The position numbers and the translations under genes were made by a program. 19,283 bases of DNA from an uncultured Rhodobacterales bacterium. Its GTDB lineage: Bacteria; Pseudomonadota; Alphaproteobacteria; Rhodobacterales; Rhodobacteraceae. The notes under the pieces are model-generated. The model searched no databases. It saw only the letters and a program-made list of their open reading frames with translations, and had not been told where the DNA came from. How positions within the stretch are numbered: position 1 is the first letter of the stretch; the number at the start of each line of letters is the position of its first letter. Location: the NCBI GenBank assembly GCA_937901055.1, contig CALCGO010000346.1, forward strand, positions 1 through 19,283, given 5' to 3'. Shown here piece after piece: positions 14,071 through 19,283 of the stretch.

Positions 14071-14790
14071 GTGCACGTTGGTATAATCATGGACGGCAAT
14101 GGCCGCTGGGCGGTCAAACGTGGTTTGCCGCGTCTGATGGGCCACAAACGTGGGGCCAATCGGGTAAAAGATATCGTTAAGACCAGCACCGAGTTGGGCG
14201 TAACGACACTTACACTTTATGCATTTTCGACTGAAAACTGGAAACGTGCCGCGCACGAGGTTGAAGGCCTGATGAAGCTGTTTCGTGGCTATTTGCAGAA
14301 CAATTTTGTCGAACTGAACGAAAAAAACACCAAAGTTAATTTCATAGGTGACCCGACACCCTTGGCGACCGACCTGCGCGAGCAGATGAAAAAGCTGGAA
14401 GATTTGACCAAGGACAACACGCTTATCACGCTGAATGTTGCTATAAACTACGGTGGACGCGATGATCTTGTGCGGGCAACCCGTAAGATTGTTTCTAGAG
14501 TTCAGGAAGGGTCTCTGGAGCTTGGCGATATCACCGAGCAAACCATTTCAAATCATCTGGATACGGCCGATCAACCTGATCCTGACCTGATTATTCGCAC
14601 GGCCGGAGAGTTGCGGATGTCAAACTTTATGACATGGCAAGGCGCCTATTCCGAGTTGGCGTTTGTTGAAAAATCCTGGCCGGAATTCACCCCTGCTGTT
14701 TACGCCGAGGTGATCGCCGATTATCGCCGCCGCACGCGCCAATTCGGCGCGGTTGTGCCAAAAGGCGCCGAAAGTGGCAATAAAGCGTGA
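14071..14790 (+). CDS. uppS: Polyprenyl (undecaprenyl) diphosphate synthase, cis-type
   Basis: A 239-residue cis-prenyltransferase that extends farnesyl diphosphate with isopentenyl diphosphate to make the lipid carrier for cell-wall and polysaccharide precursors. It shows the family regions in order: HVGIIMDGNGRWA (catalytic Asp8), GHKRGANRVK, LYAFSTENWKR (51-59), NVAINYGGRDDLVRA, and PDLIIRTAGELRMSNFMTWQGAYSEL (about 171-196). The last region differs mildly from the common RT(S/G)GEQRISNF pattern (A178, L181). The frame extends to ATG 14050, but GTG 14071 follows AAGGAG with six-base spacing and starts right at the conserved motif. It is not in the usual frr-uppS-cdsA-dxr cluster, so it may be a second copy. 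Its TGA overlaps the next start (GTGA). Confidence 0.9.
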   Translation: MHVGIIMDGNGRWAVKRGLPRLMGHKRGANRVKDIVKTSTELGVTTLTLYAFSTENWKRAAHEVEGLMKLFRGYLQNNFVELNEKNTKVNFIGDPTPLATDLREQMKKLEDLTKDNTLITLNVAINYGGRDDLVRATRKIVSRVQEGSLELGDITEQTISNHLDTADQPDPDLIIRTAGELRMSNFMTWQGAYSELAFVEKSWPEFTPAVYAEVIADYRRRTRQFGAVVPKGAESGNKA

Positions 14791-15161
14791 CGCGCGACGA
14801 ATTCGATACTTACTGCGAAGCGATGAAATCAACGACACATGTTGTGCAATGGGGTGGGGCCTCGGTTTGGAAGGTCGGCGGCAAAATCTTCGCCATCTGT
14901 TCGAATTGGGGCGACGGGGATCACGCCAAAATCGGGTTCAAATGCAGTGATCTAGCTTTCTCGGTATTATCAGAAATTCCCGGTATCATTCCGGCTCCGT
15001 ATCTGGCCCGCGCCAAATGGGTACAGGTGCAATCACCTGACGGGATGTCGGATCAAAACATCAAAGACCACATCGACGCTGCCTATGACATAATCGCCGC
15101 AAAGCTGACAAAAACACAACGCGCGACGCTTGGAATTGTAACTTCCTCAAAAGGCATATAA
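14787..15161 (+). CDS. MmcQ/YjbR-like small protein
   Basis: A 124-residue cytoplasmic protein matching the MmcQ/YjbR family (CyaY-like fold). Visible features are the N-terminal TRDEFDTYCEAMKSTTH, a WKVGGKIFAIC strand, the KIGFKCSD segment, and the C-terminal LARAKWVQVQSPDGMSDQNIKDHIDAAYDIIAAKLTKTQR. Members have been called DNA-binding from their fold, but the physiological function is unclear. The start is GTG 14787, overlapping the uppS stop by four bases (GTGA), so it is probably translated by coupling. It precedes ubiE by 34 bp on the same strand, placing it in the same transcript as the lipid and quinone genes. Confidence 0.85.
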   Translation: MTRDEFDTYCEAMKSTTHVVQWGGASVWKVGGKIFAICSNWGDGDHAKIGFKCSDLAFSVLSEIPGIIPAPYLARAKWVQVQSPDGMSDQNIKDHIDAAYDIIAAKLTKTQRATLGIVTSSKGI

Positions 15162-15195
15162 CTCTACTGGCAACGCGACTCTAGAGATCAGGCTG

Positions 15196-15936
15196 ATGAC
15201 CCAAAAAACCCATTTCGGATTCAAGACTGTGGACGAAGATGCCAAAGCTGGCATGGTTCACGGTGTTTTCACCAATGTTGCCTCCAAATACGACATCATG
15301 AACGACGCGATGAGCATGGGCGTGCATCGTATCTGGAAAGACGCGATGATGGATTGGCTGGCGCCGCGCAAAGGCATGAAGTTGCTGGATGTGGCGGGTG
15401 GTACTGGCGACATTTCGTTCCGGTTTTTGAAACGCGCGGGCGGTGGGCATGCGACGGTGTTTGATATGACTCAATCCATGCTGGATGCAGGGCGATTGCG
15501 GGCCGAAGCCGAAAGCCAGCAAAATAGCTTGGACTGGGTGTGCGGCGACGCGATGGCACTGCCGTTCGAGGACAACACGTTTGATGCTTACACCATCAGT
15601 TTCGGCATTCGGAACGTCACGCGCATACAGGACGCTATTAACGAAGCTTACCGCGTCCTTAAACCGGGCGGGCGGTTTTTGGTATTGGAGTTTTCTACCA
15701 TTCCCAACCCTGCCATGCAGTGGGCTTATGATCGGTATAGCTTCAACATTATTCCGCCGCTTGGACAGATTATCGCGGATGACCGCGACAGTTATCAATA
15801 CTTGGTAGAATCAATCCGACAGTTTCCGAAGCAAGAACAATTTGCGCAAATGATACGCGACGGTGGGTTTAGCCAAGTCAAATACCGTAACCTTTCGTTA
15901 GGTATTGCCGCACTGCATTCTGGTTGGAAAACATGA
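15196..15936 (+). CDS. ubiE: Ubiquinone/menaquinone biosynthesis C-methyltransferase
   Basis: A 246-residue SAM-dependent methyltransferase that adds the C-methyl group in ubiquinone (and menaquinone) synthesis. It has the UbiE signature KYDIMNDAMSMGVHRIWK (about 31-48), motif I LLDVAGGTGDISFRF (about 63-77), CGDAMALPFEDNTFDAYTISFGIRNV as motif II, and RVLKPGGRFLVLEF. The C-terminal YQYLVESIRQFPKQEQFAQMI region and the final LGIAALHSGWK are also characteristic. The start is ATG 15196; the ribosome site is weak (GAGATCAGG upstream). Its TGA overlaps the ATG of ubiB (ATGA). The pair ubiE-ubiB is standard for this group. Confidence 0.96.
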   Translation: MTQKTHFGFKTVDEDAKAGMVHGVFTNVASKYDIMNDAMSMGVHRIWKDAMMDWLAPRKGMKLLDVAGGTGDISFRFLKRAGGGHATVFDMTQSMLDAGRLRAEAESQQNSLDWVCGDAMALPFEDNTFDAYTISFGIRNVTRIQDAINEAYRVLKPGGRFLVLEFSTIPNPAMQWAYDRYSFNIIPPLGQIIADDRDSYQYLVESIRQFPKQEQFAQMIRDGGFSQVKYRNLSLGIAALHSGWKT

Positions 15937-17450
15937 GGGGTCCGCACAATATTTGGCGTCTGATCCGTACGGGTGCCACATTTGAACGTTCGGGCGCAAT
16001 GCGCGTGGTGTTGGAGGCGGTCGAAGCGCCGCGCTCCATTCGCATTGTCGCGCGGGTTATCGGTTGGCCTGTGCAATGGCTCGGCCTGAAGGGCGACCCA
16101 ACGCAGCCGCCGATTTTGCGGGCGTTAACGGCGCTTGGACCGGCGTATATCAAATTTGGACAGCTGCTTTCGACGCGCCCCGACATTGTTGGCGTTGAAC
16201 TGGCGACAGATCTGCGAATACTGCAAGATGCGCTACCTGCGTTCGATGTTGATTTGGCCAAAGCCGAGGTTGAGTCGGAGCTGGAAATCAGGATCGACGA
16301 AGTGTTCGAAAGTTTCTCGGACCCCGTCGCGGCTGCTTCGTTGGCGCAGGTTCATAAGGCTGTGGTGCGTGAAACCGGGCAAGTTGTGGCCGTAAAGGTC
16401 TTGCGACCGGGTATCGAGCGTGCGTTTCGCAAAGATGTGGATGCGTTTTTCCTTGCGGCGTCGATTATTGAAATCGTCGCGCCGTTTTCGCGTCGTTTGC
16501 GCCCGCGGGCAGTGATTGAACACTTCGCTGGCGTCGTGGATGGCGAACTGGATTTGCGGATGGAGGCCTCCGCCGCTGACGAGTTCGCAGCGAATACCAA
16601 GGACGACGAAGGATTCCGTGTGCCTGCGTTGATATGGGAATTATCCTCGCGCCGCGTGCTGACGACGGAATGGGTCGAAGGTGTTCCGCTTGGCGATGTT
16701 GATGCGGTTCTGGCGATCAAATCCGACCATACAGAATTTGCGACCCGCATTTTGCAAACCTTCCTGCGCCACGCTTTGCGGGATGGGTATTTCCACGCTG
16801 ACATGCACCAGGGCAACCTCATGCGCGGGCCGAACGGTGACCTGATCGCGCTTGATTTTGGCATTATGGGGCGGATTGATACCTACACGCGCAAAGTCTA
16901 CGCCGAGATTTTGATGGGGTTTTTGAATCGCGATTATACCCGCGTGGCCGAAGCGCATTTCGAGGCGGGCTATGTCCCTGCGGATCAAGATGTCGCTGCA
17001 TTTGCGCAAGCGTTGCGGGCTGTGGGCGAGCCGATATTCGATTATGACGCTTCGCAAGTTTCTATGGCCCGCTTGTTCGGACACTTGTTTGATGTGACCG
17101 AGCGTTTCGGGATGGCAACCCGCACCGAGCTCATCCTTCTGCAACGCACTATGTTTGTTGTGGAAGGTGTGACGCGAACGTTCGATCCCAATCTGAATAT
17201 GTGGGATACGTCCGGTCCGGTGATCGAAAAATATATCATCGACAACCTCGGCCCCAAAGCCATGGCGCGCGATTTGGCGGCCACCGCGAAGGTCCTTGCC
17301 CGTTTCGGCCCTCGCCTTCCAGCTTTGGCAGAGGCGGCGTTAGTAAATCTTAATAACCCGCCGGAACCTGCCCCCAAAAGCGGTTCGTTAATCTGGGCGC
17401 TGTGTGGCGTAGCGGTGGGCGTAGCGGCGACATTACTACTGATTGACTGA
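15933..17450 (+). CDS. ubiB: UbiB-type ubiquinone biosynthesis regulatory kinase-like ATPase
   Basis: A 505-residue member of the UbiB/ADCK/Coq8 atypical-kinase family, needed for ubiquinone synthesis in most proteobacteria. It has the family-specific KxGQ motif (KFGQLLSTRPD, K74), an alanine-rich loop AAAS in place of a glycine-rich loop (133-136), the ATP-binding lysine in VAVKV (K155), the catalytic loop HADMHQGNLM (D290, N295) and DFG (308-310). One membrane helix ends the protein (about residues 484-504). A TTG at 15924 extends the frame, but ATG 15933 overlaps the ubiE stop and is preferred. The stop is followed by a 121-bp gap with a weak hairpin at 17475-17490. Confidence 0.95.
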   Translation: MRGPHNIWRLIRTGATFERSGAMRVVLEAVEAPRSIRIVARVIGWPVQWLGLKGDPTQPPILRALTALGPAYIKFGQLLSTRPDIVGVELATDLRILQDALPAFDVDLAKAEVESELEIRIDEVFESFSDPVAAASLAQVHKAVVRETGQVVAVKVLRPGIERAFRKDVDAFFLAASIIEIVAPFSRRLRPRAVIEHFAGVVDGELDLRMEASAADEFAANTKDDEGFRVPALIWELSSRRVLTTEWVEGVPLGDVDAVLAIKSDHTEFATRILQTFLRHALRDGYFHADMHQGNLMRGPNGDLIALDFGIMGRIDTYTRKVYAEILMGFLNRDYTRVAEAHFEAGYVPADQDVAAFAQALRAVGEPIFDYDASQVSMARLFGHLFDVTERFGMATRTELILLQRTMFVVEGVTRTFDPNLNMWDTSGPVIEKYIIDNLGPKAMARDLAATAKVLARFGPRLPALAEAALVNLNNPPEPAPKSGSLIWALCGVAVGVAATLLLID

Positions 17451-17474
17451 TGCGCTGAAAACTTTCGTGAAGCG

Positions 17475-17490
17475 CGCCCGTTGATGGGCG
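17475..17490 (+). terminator. Weak hairpin after ubiB
   Basis: CGCCC (17475-17479) and GGGCG (17486-17490) form a 5-base G/C stem with a 6-base loop, 24 bases past the ubiB stop. No T run follows, so termination is only possible, not shown. The rest of the 121-bp gap holds no gene that I can support. Confidence 0.25.
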
Positions 17491-17571
17491 ACGCCACGCT
17501 AGTTTCTGCGCAACTTCGAATACACTCGTTTTCGGGACGGGCGCATTGTAATCAATTTGAAAGGCGTCGTT

Positions 17572-19083
17572 ATGGAATCCTTACTAAATGCCCTTTATCC
17601 GGTGTCGGATGTGCTCGCGGTGTTGTTCGTATTAGCCATTGGGGCCCTTATCGGAACGCTGATCGTCTTTTACATTATCGACATGCGTCAAAGCAAAGAT
17701 GCGGTGCGGCACAACTTTCCGGTGCTCGGTCGATTTCGATATCTGTTTAGCAGTTTGGGAGAATTCTTCCGCCAGTATTTCTTCGCAATGGACCGCGAAG
17801 AAATGCCCTTTAACCGCGCGGAACGCGACTGGGTCGAGAAATCCTCGGGAGGGAAAGACAACACCATCGCGTTTGGCTCTAGCAAGGTTTTGTCGCAACC
17901 CGGCACGCCGATTTTTGTGAACTGCCCATTCCCGATGCTTGACGAAGACGCCGAGAGCACCCCCGCCGTCGTGATCGGCCCCTACGCGCGCGAGCCTTAT
18001 TCGACAAAATCCCTGATCAACATTTCGGGGATGAGTTTTGGTGCGATTTCCAAACCCGCCGTGCGAGCACTTTCCGCAGGTGCAAAAATGGCCGGATGCT
18101 GGATGAATACGGGCGAAGGTGGTCTCTCGCCGTTTCATTTAGAGGGCGGGTGCGACATCGTTTTCCAGATGGGTACCGCTAAATACGGTGTGCGAAACAC
18201 CGACGGAGGGTTGGATGACGCAAAGCTGCGCGATGTCGCGGCGCACCCCGAAGTCAAAATGATCGAACTGAAGTTGAGCCAAGGCGCCAAACCCGGCAAG
18301 GGCGGCATCCTTCCGGCGGCCAAAGTCACACCCGAGATTGCAGGGATACGCGGCATCCCTGTGGGAGAGGCCTCGATTTCACCCAACCGCCACCCGGAAA
18401 TCGACAGCGTCGGGCAGTTGCTGGATTTCATCGCTCACACCCGTGACGTGACGGGTCTTCCGGTTGGATTCAAAGCCGTGATTGGCGGGCTTGGCTGGAT
18501 AGAGGATATGTGCAAAGAAATTCACATTCGCGGGGTGGAGAGCGCCCCAGATTTCATCACTATCGACAGTGGTGATGGCGGAACGGGTGCGGCTCCGATG
18601 CCGTTGATGGATAGTGTTGGGCTAACGGTTAAGGAATCCTTACCGCTCGTGGTGGATACGTTGATCAAATACGGCCTGCGGAATCGCATTAAGGTCATCA
18701 CATCAGGCAAATTGATAACACCTGCCGAGGTCGCGTGGGCATATTGTGCAGGCACCGATTTCGTAACTTCGGCGCGTGGTTTCATGTTCGCGCTGGGGTG
18801 CATTCAAGCACTGAAGTGCAACAAGAATACCTGCCCGACCGGGATCACGACGCATAAGGAGCACCTTCAAAACGGCTTGGACCCCGCGCAAAAGGCTGTG
18901 CGCGTGAAGAATTTTATCGGGAAAATTACCTACGGCACCAATTTGATCGCGCATTCTTGTGGCGCTGCGCACCCGCGTGCACTGGCCCGTAAACATTGCC
19001 GGATTGTGCAGCAAGGGTCGGTCTCCGTTTCTATGGCGGACCTGCTACCACAGCCGGACACGCTTCACGAATACCGGAAATAG
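17572..19083 (+). CDS. Membrane-anchored FMN-binding glutamate synthase family protein
   Basis: A 503-residue protein with one N-terminal membrane helix (about residues 12-38) followed by a GltB-type FMN barrel. Visible family features are INISGMSFGAISKPAV, NTGEGGLSPFH, ELKLSQGAKPGKGG, and DSGDGGTGAAP. The cysteine pattern C410-X5-C416-X4-C421 (in CIQALKCNKNTCPTG) has the same spacing as the 3Fe-4S ligands of glutamate synthase. It lacks the N-terminal glutaminase domain and the C-terminal GltB helix, so ammonia or electrons would have to come from partners. Such stand-alone proteins are widespread and their substrate is mostly unproven. ATG 17572 has AAAGG upstream and is preferred to TTG 17557. 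A CtrA-like region follows it. Confidence 0.9.
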   Translation: MESLLNALYPVSDVLAVLFVLAIGALIGTLIVFYIIDMRQSKDAVRHNFPVLGRFRYLFSSLGEFFRQYFFAMDREEMPFNRAERDWVEKSSGGKDNTIAFGSSKVLSQPGTPIFVNCPFPMLDEDAESTPAVVIGPYAREPYSTKSLINISGMSFGAISKPAVRALSAGAKMAGCWMNTGEGGLSPFHLEGGCDIVFQMGTAKYGVRNTDGGLDDAKLRDVAAHPEVKMIELKLSQGAKPGKGGILPAAKVTPEIAGIRGIPVGEASISPNRHPEIDSVGQLLDFIAHTRDVTGLPVGFKAVIGGLGWIEDMCKEIHIRGVESAPDFITIDSGDGGTGAAPMPLMDSVGLTVKESLPLVVDTLIKYGLRNRIKVITSGKLITPAEVAWAYCAGTDFVTSARGFMFALGCIQALKCNKNTCPTGITTHKEHLQNGLDPAQKAVRVKNFIGKITYGTNLIAHSCGAAHPRALARKHCRIVQQGSVSVSMADLLPQPDTLHEYRK

Positions 19084-19101
19084 TCGCAACACCTTCATAT
19101 T

Positions 19102-19121
19102 TTGTTAATATATATTAACAA
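19102..19121. promoter_or_regulatory. Perfect 20-base palindrome in the last intergenic region
   Basis: TTGTTAATATATATTAACAA is a perfect inverted repeat with no spacer, 18 bases after the stop of the glutamate-synthase-like gene and 73 bases before the next start. It contains TTAA-N6-TTAA, one base short of the CtrA spacing. It could be an operator or an A/T-rich cruciform; it lacks a T run for termination. Confidence 0.55.
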
Positions 19122-19138
19122 GATAGCAACGATTTCTG

Positions 19139-19153
19139 TTAAATGCTCGTTAA
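19139..19153 (+). promoter_or_regulatory. CtrA-consensus site TTAA-N7-TTAA
   Basis: TTAA (19139-19142), seven bases, TTAA (19150-19153): an exact match to the alphaproteobacterial CtrA full site. It is 41 bases upstream of the next start codon, where it could overlap the -35 region. CtrA binding is inference from the match. Confidence 0.55.
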
Positions 19154-19193
19154 GGTTCGTGCCCTAAGGTTTCTTCCTAATCAGGAGGAAAAC

Positions 19194-19283
19194 ATGACCG
19201 CTTTAGATATGATTCGTGAAGGTTTTGGCGTTTGGGCAGATGGGGCATTGGGCCCGAATGTGTTTGCGACTCCGATCGTGTTT
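19194..19283 (+). CDS. Start of an unrecognised gene (runs off the right end)
   Basis: Thirty in-frame codons without a stop, beginning at ATG 19194 after a strong AGGAGG ribosome site with about six-base spacing. The peptide reads MTALDMIREGFGVWADGALG then PNVFATPIVF. I do not recognise a family: there is no signal peptide, and the segment seen is moderately hydrophobic. The upstream 110 bp have a 20-base palindrome and a CtrA-consensus site, so the gene may belong to the cell-cycle/motility regulon, but that is only inference. Confidence 0.75.
   Translation, partial: MTALDMIREGFGVWADGALGPNVFATPIVF

Noticed and set aside
14038..14541. 167-residue minus-strand open frame opposite uppS
   Set aside because: Antisense to conserved UppS motifs; no independent coding evidence.

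Overview
The window looks like chromosomal DNA of an alphaproteobacterium of the Rhodobacteraceae (roseobacter) type with moderate G+C. This rests on gene content: crotonyl-CoA carboxylase/reductase and ethylmalonyl-CoA mutase (ethylmalonyl-CoA pathway), a LuxR/LuxI quorum-sensing pair, a TauE/SafE exporter followed by a TIGR02186-type protein, class-II-like cytochrome c, UbiE/UbiB, and CtrA-like TTAA-N7-TTAA sites. I cannot name the genus. No tRNA, rRNA, CRISPR, insertion sequence or phage gene was seen. Coding density is high and no gene-free stretch exceeds 200 bp.

Layout. 1-1133 (+): the end of one, and all of a second, membrane permease of a nucleoside/simple-sugar type ABC importer. 1258-2923 (+): TauE/SafE exporter plus a secreted, C-terminally anchored partner. 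2924-6108 (-): a 71-residue small protein, luxR, luxI and a RecD-like helicase, all on the minus strand. 6304-9122 (-): crotonyl-CoA carboxylase/reductase, preceded in transcription order by a PlsB-like acyltransferase. 9306-11741 (+): a small secreted protein with its own terminator, then ethylmalonyl-CoA mutase. 11738-13940 (-): galE, a membrane-anchored cytochrome c and a TetR regulator. 14071-17450 (+): a compact run uppS, yjbR-like, ubiE, ubiB with 4-base stop/start overlaps at two junctions. 17572-19083 (+): a membrane-anchored glutamate-synthase-like FMN/iron-sulfur protein. 19194-end (+): the first 30 codons of an unrecognised gene behind a strong ribosome site and a CtrA-like site.

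How it fits together. The two ethylmalonyl-CoA enzymes (acetyl-CoA assimilation) sit close to each other but in separate, oppositely directed units. The uppS-yjbR-ubiE-ubiB run links isoprenoid and ubiquinone metabolism. The quorum-sensing pair has CtrA-half-site-like motifs before luxI, fitting the known roseobacter link between AHL signalling and the CtrA phosphorelay.

Several starts were moved from the longest open frame to codons with a good Shine-Dalgarno: luxI (TTG 5140), ccr (ATG 7563), ecm (GTG 9798), uppS (GTG 14071), ubiB (ATG 15933), the glutamate-synthase-like gene (ATG 17572), the TIGR02186-type gene (ATG 2174) and the small secreted protein (ATG 9306). I did not find a convincing wholly new system. 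The best leads are regulatory palindromes (19102-19153, 12895-12905, 12351-12384, 7643-7704), the small protein overlapping luxR, and the secreted protein at 9306.
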